A stretch of 64,000 nt of DNA from the NCBI GenBank assembly GCA_943736015.1, contig OX031060.1, positions 6,461,501 to 6,525,500 of the forward strand, read 5' to 3'. Under the pieces are notes generated by a model, which searched no databases, was not told the DNA's origin, and worked only from the letters and a program-made list of their open reading frames with translations. Source of the DNA: Tridacna crocea (Eukaryota; Mollusca; Bivalvia; Cardiida; Cardiidae). Of the stretch, positions 1 through 11,800 are shown in pieces. Position numbers and translations under genes: made by a program. How positions within the stretch are numbered: the first letter of the stretch is position 1; each line of letters opens with the position of its first letter.

Positions 1-666
1 AAACCGCTGGTCAGATTTTGAAATAATTTCACAGAGATGTTCCTTGGATGACCCTTTCCAAAAACTGTTCGTGAAATTTTGATAGGTCAAGAAACCTGGC
101 TCTGGGGAACGGGGGCTACTTGTGCTATAGGGAAATGAAGAAATTCTTAAAAATTCTTCTCTCGAACGGCTGGTCAGATTTTGAAATAATTTCACAGAGA
201 TGTTCCTTGGGTGACCCTTTTCAAAAATTGTTCATGAAATTTTGATTCATCAAGAAACATGGCTCTGGTGAATGGGGGCTACTTGCACTATCGGGCAATG
301 AAGAAATTCTTAAAAATTCTTCTTCTCTGAAATGGCTAGTCAGATTTTGGAAAATTTTCAGTGATATTCCTTGGGTGACCCTTTTCAAAAATTGTTTGTG
401 AAAGTTTGATTCATCGAGAAATATTGCTCTGGTGAATGGGGGCTACTTGCACTACATGTATATGGAAATGAAGAAATTCTTGAAAATTCTTCTTCTCTGG
501 AACTGCTGGTCAGATTTTGAAAGGACTTTTACAGGTGACCTTTTAAAAATTGCTTGTCAAAATGATGATTTTGTTTCCAGTGTTTCAATACCTTCAAAAA
601 AAAAAAAAGGCTATGGTCCTCTCAAAAATTCAGGTGAGCGATCCAGGGCCATTTTGGCCCTCTTGT
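1..666 (-). mobile_element. Bivalve-type tandem-bearing element, partial, reverse orientation
   Basis: About four units of roughly 155 bp (landmarks GGTGAATGGGGGCTACTTGC and CTTGGGTGACCCTTTTC), closing at 632-666 with the reverse complement of the opening AAGAGGGCCAAAATGGCCC...GCTCACC. The same element runs forward at 4328-6248. The left part lies outside the window. Confidence 0.8.
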
Positions 667-779
667 TTTTTTTGCTATAGATTTTGAACTGTAATCATTG
701 ATCTGCAACATTTTTGAACTGAAACTATAGATCTAAACAGTGAATAAGTATAAGTTAAAGGCTGAAAACTGCTCTCAGG

Positions 780-905
780 AGCTGAAATTTAAGCACCTCA
801 GAAATGCTATTTTCATTTTGCTGCTGGGGGGCTTTGCCCTCCTAGACCCCCCATGAGTGGTGCTGCCCCCTCAACCCCTGCTGGGGGAGGACCCCAAGAC
901 CCCCC
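780..905. repeat. G/C-rich dispersed repeat (possible)
   Basis: GGGGGGCTTTGCCCTCCTAG, ACCCCCCATG, then CTGCTGGGGGAGGACCCCAA forms imperfect hairpins and is far more GC-rich than its surroundings. Resembles a dispersed molluscan repeat, but only this copy was seen here. Confidence 0.35.
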
Positions 906-978
906 TTTCATTTTCAGATTCTTCCTTTGGGCCTCAGTCTCATGCCTGAATGATTACATAAGTTCATCAGAAACACTA

Positions 979-1120
979 GCCAGGCAGGGTAGCTGAGTGG
1001 TTTACATATCTGGTAGTTGCAAGTTTGATACCTAAAAGAGGCAAACTTTCTTTCCAGTGACTTTTTGCCTCTCGACTCTGATGCACGTGTAACAAGAGTT
1101 TTGCAGAGCCGCACATATAC
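979..1120 (+). mobile_element. tRNA-derived SINE (family S1), fragment
   Basis: A-box-like GTAGCTGAGTGGTTTACATA and B-box-like GCAAGTTTGATACC, followed by GAGGCAAACTTTCTTTCC. The post-tRNA part matches the reverse copy at 46552-46775. Confidence 0.6.
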
Positions 1121-1451
1121 TCCCCGAGGGGCTTGTCAGTGATGGGTCAAAATCTAGAATGCTTCCTACAGAACTCCAAATTTTAAGACTCACATGCACA
1201 ACTACATATCATAGAGATTCATTGTGGTAAGTTTCAAATTATTCTGATGGAAACTGTAGGAGTTGCGCAAACAAGAAACTGATAATGGACAGACAACCAT
1301 GCCCATAACATAATATAACCTTCGGGCATATAAGAAGAAGTCAATGACTTGGAAAGAAATATTTCAGTACTAATGCAAGAAAGCCTAGAATCACATACAT
1401 GTACACAGGCATACTGACTGTGGTGATAGGATCTACGCTTCATAAATAGTG

Positions 1452-1669
1452 TTAACCCTTTGGCTGCTAAGCGCGACTCACTGACCTTTTGCGGATAGTG
1501 TAGAACAAGATCAGACTGCACATGTCGTGCAGTCTGATCTTGGATCTACACTGTCCGAATAAGAGATATTACTACCCAAAGCATAACTTTGAAATAGTAA
1601 TATTTGGGCTTTCCCTATCAAATTGAAAAATTCATTTTACATGTAGTTTGTTGGCAGGATAAGGGTTAA
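1452..1669. mobile_element. TTAA-hairpin MITE, type 4
   Basis: TTAACCCTTTGGCTGC to GGATAAGGGTTAA, 218 bp, with TTAA at both ends. The core hairpin is GATCAGACTGCAC...GTGCAGTCTGATC. It shares the terminal repeat but not the arms of type 1. Confidence 0.8.
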
Positions 1670-1675
1670 CTCCTT

Positions 1676-2062
1676 CACTGCAGAAAAAATTGATTACATT
1701 TTCTCATAGGTTCAAAATTGATTGCATTTTTCTCATAGGTTCAAAATTGATTGTATTTTTCTCATAAGGTTCAAAATTGATTGCATTTTCTCATAGGTTC
1801 AAATTTGATTGCATTTTCCTCATAGGTTCAAAATTGATTGCATTTTTCTCATAGGTTCAAAATTGATTGCATTTTCCTCAAAGCTTCAAATTTGATTGCA
1901 TTTTCCTCATAAGGTTCAAATTTGATTGTATTTTCTCATAGGTTCAAAACTGATTGCATTTTCCGCATAGGTTCAAAATTGATTGCATTTTATCAAAGGT
2001 TCAAAATTGATTGCATTTTCTCATAGGTTCAAAATTGATTGCATTTTCTCATAGGTTCAAAA
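1676..2062 (+). repeat. 28-bp minisatellite, about 13-14 copies
   Basis: Tandem GGTTCAAAATTGATTGCATT plus TTCTCATA, with small indels (CCTCATA, CATAAGG). It sits just downstream of a type 4 MITE and ends before a type 4 fragment (2105-2195), so it may have grown inside such an element. Confidence 0.9.
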
Positions 2063-2104
2063 TAAATTTCCTCTGCATGATCAAGAGACAGTTTGGTAAC
2101 AATC

Positions 2105-2278
2105 TTGAAAATAGCAGCAGACAGTGAAGATCAGAGATCAGACTGCACATTTTGTGTAGTCTGATCTTGATCTGCACTGTCCACAATAGCTTTTGATGTC
2201 ATCTTTAATATGCAAAGAGATTTACCACACACCAAAAATTTAGACTAGTCCAAACTGAATGCATTTTCAAGCAATAGT
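2105..2278. mobile_element. MITE fragments: type 4 core and a type 1 B arm
   Basis: 2120-2195 keeps the GATCAGACTGCAC hairpin of type 4. 2218-2278 keeps a B arm (TTTAGACTAGTCCAAACTGA) cut by the next element's TTAA. Confidence 0.6.
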
Positions 2279-2505
2279 TTAACACTAAGAAATGACAAAA
2301 TTTTAGATTGGTCCAAATTAAAAAGCATTTACAGATGACAAAATAAATGTGGCTCAAAAATTTAAATTTGTTTTGGGAAGGGTAGAAAACATTGTGGGAA
2401 AAGGAGAAAATGCTGGTTACCAGCATTTTCTCCTTTTCCCACAATTTTTTCAAAAGGCTTCTTTCTCAGGGCCGTTAAAAGTTGGGATTGTGTGGTAAAG
2501 GGTCA
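2279..2505 (-). mobile_element. TTAA-hairpin MITE, type 1
   Basis: B arm first, perfect core around 2419, right terminus mutated to GGTCAA. Confidence 0.85.
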
Positions 2506-2529
2506 AATGTAGCTTGATGGATAGTATCA

Positions 2530-2645
2530 TATTGTGGGAAAAGAAAAAAATTGCAGGTTTCCAACATTTTTTTCCTTTTCTCACAATGTTTTCAAATTCC
2601 CTCCTAAGGGTTGTTAAAACTGGGGATGGTGTGGTAAAGAGTTAA
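2530..2645 (-). mobile_element. TTAA-hairpin MITE, truncated
   Basis: Only core and A arm remain; the TTAA end at 2642-2645 lies 3 bp beyond the gene's stop codon. Confidence 0.75.
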
Positions 2646-2648
2646 ATC

Positions 2649-2855
2649 TTAAATAACAAACAAATGAGAATCACTCATATATGTGTACCTATAGCCATAC
2701 TGTTGCATATTCATATTTTCTAGACTTGCATGTCTGGAGGACCCGCCCAGATATGTTGACTCATATGAATATTCATAAGCTTTTGATCTATCTTTTACAG
2801 GCATTTTCTTCTTGTTCTTGTCTTTCTTCTTTGTGTCTGTCTTCTTAGGAGGCTC
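2649..2855 (-). CDS. Exon 33: last coding exon, with stop codon
   Basis: Acceptor ATATCTGAAG/GAGCC, open in phase 0 to TAA at 2649-2651. Basic start PPKKTDTKKKDKNKKK, then Tyr-rich AYEYSYESTYLGGSSRHASL, ending HLFVI. The terminal F-V-I could act as a class II PDZ ligand (inference). A MITE end lies 3 bp beyond the stop. No minus-strand AATAAA was noticed nearby. Confidence 0.72.
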   Translation of the reverse strand, partial: EPPKKTDTKKKDKNKKKMPVKDRSKAYEYSYESTYLGGSSRHASLENMNMQQYGYRYTYMSDSHLFVI

Positions 2856-5800
2856 CTTCAGATATAAGAGAAAGTGAAATGAAACAAGGAACATTGAAAA
2901 ACTCATTACCAATCAACAAATTTTTTGGCTTGTCCAAATTGAAAGCATTTGCAGATGACAAAATAAAAAATTTGAAATTTGTTTTGTGTATGGTAGAAAA
3001 CATTGTGGGAAAAGGAGGAAATGCTGACCAGCATTCTCTCCTTTTCTCACAATAGTTTCTAAAGACTTCTTTCTCAGGGCCGTCAAAAGTAGAGATTGTG
3101 TGGTAATGGGTTAACCCTTTCCAAAAGAACTTCTGGTTTTCACAACCCTGAAAGAGAAGCCTTTTAAAAACATCGTGGGAAAAGGAAAAAATCCTGGTAA
3201 CCAGGATGTTCTCCTTTTCCCACTATGTTTTTACCCTTCCCAAAGCCAATTTCAATTTTTGAGTCAAGTTTATTTCGTTGTCTGCTTATGCTTTCAATTT
3301 GACCAGTCTAAAATTTTGTCGTTTGCTAAAGAATTAACACTTAATCACTCTCTACATGTAATGACAATTAACTCTGTACCAAAATTAAAAAACTTTGGAC
3401 TGGTCTGAATTAAAAGCATCTGCAGATGACAACTTAATGTGACTTAAAAATTGAAAGTTCTAGTGGAAAGGGTAGAAAAAAATTGTGGAAATAGGAGAAA
3501 ATTCTGGTTACCTGTGTATTTTCTCCTTTTTCCAAATGACCCCTTTCTCTGGGTCAGAAAAATAGAAAGGTTTTGTTTGGTAAAGGGATACCGAAAGACA
3601 GTGCTAAAAACATTATGGGTAAAAGGAGAAAGAACTGGAAACCAGTGTTTTCTCCTTTTTTTTTTAGGTTTCCTTTTTTCTTTTCAAGACAACACATTAA
3701 CTTAATGTGCAAAAGCCCTAAATATGGACAAGCACTAGCTTTAACCTATTACCACACAATCCCTACTTTTGACGCCCCTAGGAAAGAATCCACTAGAAGA
3801 CATTGTGGAAAAAGGAGAAAATGCTGGAAACCAGGAAAGAATCCACTAGAAAACATTGTGGAAAAAGGAGAAAATGCTGGAAACCAGCATTTTCTCCTTT
3901 TCCCACAACATTTTCTACCCTTTTTATTTTGTCGTCTACAAATGCTTTCAATTTGGACAAGTCTATAATATTGTCGTTTGGTAATGAGTTAACAATGTTT
4001 CTGAAGGCTTCTTTCTCAGGGTCGTCAAAAGTTAAGATTGTGTGGTAATGGTTTATGCGAACCACATAATAATACGGCCGCACGATATATCATCAAATAA
4101 CTATACCCAGATACAATTGCAAATGAAAAATTCATCAAATATGCTTTGTGAATGATGAAGTATAGATCTTGTATGACTGTACCTGAGGTCTCTTAGTTTC
4201 ATATTGCACAGGTAAAGAAGTTTTGATGGAGGAGATATTCTGTGCTGATCCCTGCAAAAATATGAAAGTACCAAGGTTAATCAACTAATTTAAATTGCTG
4301 AATGCTCAATAAACACAATGTAATACAAGAGGGCCAAGATGGCCCTGGATCGCTCACATGAATTTTTGAGATGACCATAGTCTATTTTTTTTTCTGAGGT
4401 ACTGAAACATTGGAACCAAATTTATAATTTTGCCAAGCAATTTTCAAAAGGTCACCTGTAAAAGTCATTTCGAAATCTGACCATCAGTTTCAAAAAGAAG
4501 AATTTTTAAGAATTCTTCATTTCTGTATAACAGCAAGTAGCCCCCATCCACGAGAGCCATGTTTCTTGATGGATCAAAATTTACAAACAAGTTTTGAAAA
4601 GGGTCACCCAAGGAACATCTCTCTGAAATTATTTCAAAATCTGACCGGGTTTCAGAGAAGAGAGAATTTTAAAGAATTTCATCATGTCCGTATAGTGCAA
4701 GTAGCCCCCATTCACAAGAGCCATGTTTCTTGACGGATCAAAATTATATGTACAGCTTTTGGAAAGGGTCACCCAAAGAACATCTCTGTCAGATTATTTT
4801 AAAATCTGACCACGGGTTTCAGAGAAGAAGAATTTTCAAGAATTTCTTCATTTCCATATAGTGCAAGTAGCCCCCATTCACTAGAGCTATGTTTCTTGGC
4901 AAATCAAAATTTCGCGAACAATTTTAGAAAAGGGTCACCCAAGGAACATCTCTGTAAAATTTTTTCAAAATCTGTCCAGCCATTTCAGAGAAAAAGAATT
5001 TTCAAGAATTTCTTCATTTCTGTATAGTGCAAGTAGCCCCCATTCACCAGAGCCATGTTTCTTGACCAATCAAAATTTCGCGAACAATTTTTGAAAAGGG
5101 TAACCCAAGGAACAAGTCTGTGAAATTATTTCAAAATCTAACCAGCTGTTTCAGAGAAGAAGAATTTTTTAAGAATTTCTTCATTTCTGTATAGTGCAAG
5201 AAGCCCCCATTCACCAGAGCCATGTTTCTTGACGGATCATAATTTCGCAAACAATTTTTTAAAAGGGTCACCCATGGAACAACTCTGTGAAATTATTTCA
5301 AAATCTGACCAGCGGTTTCAGAGAAGAAGATTTTTTAAGAATTCCTTCATTTCTGTATAGTGCAAGTAGCTCCCATTCACCAGAGCCACAATTTTTGATG
5401 AATCAAAATTTCACGAAGAATTTTTGAAAAGGGTCACCCAAGGAACAAGTCTGTGAAATTATTTCAAAATCTAACCAGCTGTTTCAGAGAAGAAGAATTT
5501 TTAAGAATTTCTTCATTTCTGTATAGTGCAAGAAGCCCCCATTCACCAGAGCCATGTTTCTTGACCAATCAAAATTTCGCGAACAATTTTGTAAAAGGGT
5601 CACCCATGGAATAACTCTGTGAAATTATTTCAAAATCTGACCAGCGGTTTCAGACAAGAAGATTTTTTAAGAATTCCTTCATTTCTGTATAGTGCAAGAA
5701 GCCCCCATTCACCAGAGCCACATTTTTTGACGGATCAAAATTTCACGAACAACTTTTGAAAAGGGTCACCCAAGGAACATATCTGTGAAATCATTTCAAA

Positions 5801-8800
5801 ATCCGACTAGCGGTTTCAGAGGAGAAGATTTTTAAAGAATTCCTTCATTTCTGTATAGTGCAAGAAGCCCCCATTCACCAGAGCCACAATTTTTGACGAA
5901 TCAAAATTTCACGAACAATTTTTGAAAAGGGTCACCCAAGGAATATATCTGTGAAATTATTTCAAAATCCGACCAGCGATTTCAGAGGAGAAGATTTTTA
6001 AAGAATTTGCTAAAAAATTCCATTTGGTTGCCATGGCAACCAGAGTTTTTGATTGAATCAAATTCTGTGAACAATTTTTAAAGAGGACCTCCCAAGGAAC
6101 ATTCCTGCCAAGTTTGGTCCAAATCTGCCCAGCGGTTTAGGAGGAGTTGATGTTTAAAGAATTGTTGACGACGCACGACGGACGACGCACGACGGACACC
6201 GGGTGATCCTAAAAGCTCCCCTTGAGCACGTTGTGCTCAGGTGAGCTAAAAACACAAATTTTTCCTTAGAGCTTTGAATAAAACTATCAGACATTTTCGT
6301 CCTTAAAATATGACTCCAGTAATTCCAATAAATTGGAACCATACAACTAAACTTTAGACTAGTCCAAATTGAAATCGTTTGCAGACAAAAAAGTTTATGT
6401 GATACAAAAATTCAAGTTTGTTTCGGATAGAAAAGAGAACCTTTTGTGAAAAGGAGAAAATGCTGTATACCACCAGCATTTTTTTCCTTTTCCCACAATG
6501 TTTTCAGACAGCTTCTAACTCTAGGCCATAAACACATGGAATTACTTGGTAAAGGGTTATGATGAAATGAAAAATTCAAAATAATTTCTGCACTTTTTTC
6601 TTTGCTCAGCACTGAGCATTTCCATCATCAAAGCAGCATCAGAATGTGATCTTAACCCATAAGGCTCGGTTGTATTTGTGGCCAGTGTAGGTCAAGATCA
6701 GGCCTCACAAAATGTGCAACTTGATCTATGACCTACATTGTCTGCTTTGCTTTAACCCTTTAACAAACAGTCCCTGGTTTTTACGACCCTGAGTTAGAAG
6801 CCTTTCGAAAACATTGTGGGAAAAGGAGAAAATGCTGGAAACCAGCACTTTCTCCTTTTCTCATGTTTTCTACCCTTCCCAAAACAAATTTTAATTTTTG
6901 AGCCATTTTTATTTTGTTATCTGCAAATGCTTTCATTTTTGACAAGTCTATAATTTTGCCATATGGTAAAGAGTTAACAATATAAAAAGTTAACTCTTTA
7001 CAAAACAACTAAAATGTAACATTCTTAGATGAACTCAATTGATGGAACATGTATTTAACTGGGTAGAAAACATGGTGGAAAAAGGAGATAATGCTGGTAT
7101 CAGGATATTCTCCTTTTCCCTCAAAGTTTTCAAAAGACATTCTTCTTAACACTTTACCCCATTTCTATGGTATCTCTAACTGACCCTAAATAACAGCAAG
7201 GATGAAGCTGTTTCTTATGTATATATGACACCTTTTGATAGCATAGAAAACATTGTGGTAAAAGGTAAAATTGCTTGTCACAAACAATTTCATCTTTTGC
7301 CAAAATGTTTTCCAAAGGCTCCCACAAGCAATGCGTAGAAATGAGTATCTATGGAGAAAAAGGGTTAAGAGTTGTTAAAAGTTGGGTTTGTGTGGTAAAG
7401 GGTTAAGTTAACCCATTAGCACACAATCCCGAGTTTTAACAACCTTGCAGGAGACGGCTTTGAAAACATTGTGGGAAAAGGAGAAAATGCTGGTACCCAG
7501 TATTTGTTGACCAGCATTTTCTCCTTTTTCCACAATGTTTTCTACCCTTTACAAAACAAGTTTATTTTGTTGTCTGCAAATGCTTTCAATTTAGACCAGT
7601 CTAAAATTTTGTCATTTGGTAGAGTTAGGATATGACCTTGTGACCTACTACTTGACATGAAATGACCTAATTTCAAACTCTCAGATCCCAAAATGACAAA
7701 CATTCAGACCAAGTTTTGTAAGGACTGAGAATTTGGCTTCTAGATTACACACAAAGTAAAAGTTAACAAGAGATGTTTGTAAAACATGTATGCCCCCCTA
7801 ATGGCATCCAATGTGATTATAAACTCTTACGTTCAAAATGTAAAAACGAACAAAGGGTAATTAGTCAAAAATTATTAATGATAAATTAACAATTCTTGGG
7901 CACTGTACTTCCCATTTAAGTGAACTATCAACTTTTAAAGTTTCATGATTTTACCTCACATACTTTTTGAGTTATGCTCCGGAAAAAAAAATAAGTACGA
8001 AAATCAACGGGCAGTAATTGCAAAAATATAATGGGCAGAGTTATGGTTCTTGTGCAATGCACTTTTCCTGAATAAGATCTATCCACATATATGGTTTCAA
8101 GATGATACCTAAAAAACCTTTTGAGTTATGCTCCAGACAAAAATTAAGTATGAAAATCAACAAAGGGCAAAAGCTCCAAAAATATAATGGGCAGAGTTAT
8201 GGTTCTTGTGCACTGCACTTCTCCTTAATGAGGTTAATCCACCTATAAGGTTTCAAGGTGATACCTGAAATACTTTTTGAGTTATGCTCCAGACAAAAAT
8301 TAACTATGAACATCAACAAAGGGCAATAACTCCAAAAATATGATGGGCAGAGTTAAGGTATTTGTGCGCTACACTTCTCCTTAGTATAATCTATACACCT
8401 ATGAGGTTTTAGGATAATACCTGAAATACTTTTAGAGTTATGCTCCGGACAAAAATTAAGTATGAAAATCAACAAAGGGCAATAACTCCATAAATATGAT
8501 GGGCAGAGTTGTTGTTCTTCTGCACTGCACTTCTCCTTAATGAGATCTATCCACCTATGTAGTTTCAAGATGATACCTAAAATACTTTTTGAGTTATGCT
8601 CTGGACAAAAATTAACTATGAAAATCAACAAAGAGCAATAACTCCAAAAATATGATAGGCAGAGTTATGGTTCTTGTGCACTGCACTTCTCCTTAATAAG
8701 ATCTTTTCACATATAAGGTTTCAAGGTGATACCTGAAATACTTTTAGAGTTATGCTACGGACAAAAATTAAATATGAAAATCAACAAAGGGCAATAACTC

Positions 8801-11800
8801 CAAAAATATGATGGGCAGAGTTATGGTAGTTGTGCACTGCACTTCTCCTTAATGAGATCTATCCACCTATGAAGTTTCAAGATGATACCTGAAATAGTTT
8901 TTGAGTTATGCTCTGGACAAAAATTAAGTATGAAAATCAACAAAGGGCAATAACTCCAAAAATATGATGGCCAGAGTTATGGTTCTTGTACACTGCGCTT
9001 CTCCTTAATGAGATCTATCCACCTATGTAATTTCAAGATGATACCTGAAATAGTTTTTGAGTTATGCTCCGGACAAAAATTAAGTATGAAAATCAACAAA
9101 GGGCAATAACTCCAAAAATATGATGGGCAGAGTTGTTGTTATTGTGCACTGCACTTCTCCTTAATGAGATCTATCCACCTATGTAGTTTCAAGATGATAC
9201 CTTAAATAGTTTTTGAGTTATGCTCCGGACAAAAATTAAGTATGAAAATCAACAAAGGGCAATAACTCCAAAAATATGATGGGCAGAGTTATGGTTCTTG
9301 TGCACTGCACTTCTCCTTAATGAGATCTATCCACCTATGAAGTTTCAAGATGATACCTTAAATAGTTTTTGAGTTATGCTCCGGACAAACTTGGTCTACG
9401 GACCGACGGACCGACCGACAGACCGACGGACCGACCGACAAGTGCAAAGCAATATACCCCCATTTCTTCGAAAGGGGGGCATAATAACAAAAACAGATGA
9501 CAGACACTGCACAGTCACAAAAATTTACAATTAGCATTTTGTGTTTAGGTAAGTTAAAAACAGGCTAGTGATGCATATTTGAACTCAACTCAAATTAAAA
9601 AAGTTATAATGACAAAAAATGGTATTTAGGATTAACACTTTTTTACCCAAATATTGTTGATAAAAGACAGCTGCCATATTCACTAATACAAACATGTATA
9701 AAAACTTCATGTTGAAAACAATCATGTAAAGTCTACTCAAAGGATAAACATTCACAATGCCAAAATAAAGACTGAAAGACTGGCCAAAATAAAGACTGAA
9801 AGACTGCTTGGAATAGAAAAAAAATATCTAAACAAGGCAAAAGAAACCTAAACAAAAGGTAACAACACAAACTGAACAGGTGCCAACAATAAACCTCTTA
9901 CTGGTCAGAACTGTTACTTAACCTGGAGTGCTACTTGTAAATAGATAGTTGATTGTTTGTATGGTATCTACCACTGTTTTTTACATTTCAGCCATATCCA
10001 AGGTGTTATTGCACCTATCAATGTTTTCTTGTTTATTTTAACAGTGCCTGTATTCTTTTAAAGCTTATTTCTAATTGTCGAAACAATGATCAGTAATAAG
10101 AAACGTATGAATTCTGTCTGAATGACAAACATCAACTCTTGGTAAGAAATTAGCGAACCTTGAGATTTTTAAGAAAACAACACACACACAATTTGTTCTT
10201 GTTTAAAACTGAAAACAACAACAGCAGTTGCTTGGAAGCCATTAAGAGCAACATTTGGCATGTGGGTACAAGAATTATTAAAGTTTCACAAAATAAAGAT
10301 TAAATGGGTGAAAAAGTGATTGAAAACTACCTGAAAATGAGTACAGATATATCTTTAAAAAGAGGGCCAGGATGGCCATATATGGCCCCATTGGCTAACT
10401 AGTCAAAACAGTACAAGCCAAACATTATAGTACTGGCCAATTCATTTTAAACTTGAAGATGTCCAAAATCTTTTCTATAAATTCCTATAGGAAAGTTATG
10501 GCTCCATGGCAAATCCATTTTCAGCCACAACTTCAACCCTTGTGGATGTCCACATTATAAAGGCCCGTACCAATTAATACAGGTCCAGAATGTGTCAAGG
10601 GTTATTAACAACAAAAATATTTTCAAAGTTTCCAAAATAAAAGGACCTGTAAAACACAAGATCCCTGAGATAGGGATAGATTTAGTAGCCCTTTGTCTTG
10701 CTGTTAGTAATAATAAGATTTCTAAAGTTTTCACCATAAAAGCCTATGTCAAACTTCTGACCCAAGGATGGAGCCAAACTTGACGCCAAGGTCACAGTTT
10801 AGACCTTCTTGGTAAAGGCCCACTAGATAAAACTTCATGCAAAATATGGTAGCCCGAGGTGTTATGGCTAGATACTAGTTCATTTCTAAAGTTTACCCTT
10901 TACATGTGTAAGCCCATGTAAAACTTGTGAACCCCAGGGCAGGGACAAATTTGACCCACAGGCTATAATTTGGGTACCTTGGTACAGACCAAAGTTTTCC
11001 CCATATTAGCCCATGTAAAACTTGTGAACCCCCCAAGCCCTTGGCAGGGCCAAATTTGACCCGCAGGCTATAATTTGGGCACTTTTGGTAGATGCCCACA
11101 TGATAAAGCTACATGCTAAATTCGGTAGCCCTAGGCCCAATGGCTAGATACTAGGAGAATTTTAAAGTTTTTCCTATATAAGCCCAGACCCCCTGGGGCA
11201 AGACCAAATTTGACCCCAAGGCTATAACTTGAAGAAACTTGGTTTAAGTTCACTAGATAAAGCTACATGCCAAATTTGGTTGCCCTAAGCCTTATAGTAT
11301 CAGACAAGATTTTCAAAGACTTTCAATATTTTTCAGTTTTGTTGTCATTGCAACCAGAGTTTCTTGCAAGAAAATCTTAAGAAGACCATCATCATGGCAG
11401 GATCATTTCTATAAAGTTTCATCAAAATCAGATAAGTATTTTCAGAGAATATGATGCTTTAAATAAAACTTAATGCACAAACAGATGGACGCTTGCACAA
11501 CAGACACCAGGCCATGACATAAGCCAGGTGGCTTTTGGCTAGAGGAGCTAAAAATTAATTCACAGCAAACAAAGTATTTTTCATGATAAATAAAAAAAAA
11601 AATCCTGTCCCAGTCTGCCACCTCCCCTTTCCTTCCTAGAAAATCACATGTGAGCTTTGTGACCCAAAACACATATATCTCAAACAACATACCCATACCG
11701 GTTTTCCATATGGCATGTAAACATGCATCATGCGATACTGCCGTTCATACATACGAGCCTATGTAAGTTGAAATGAAAGACAATATTTGTAAAAACTTTC

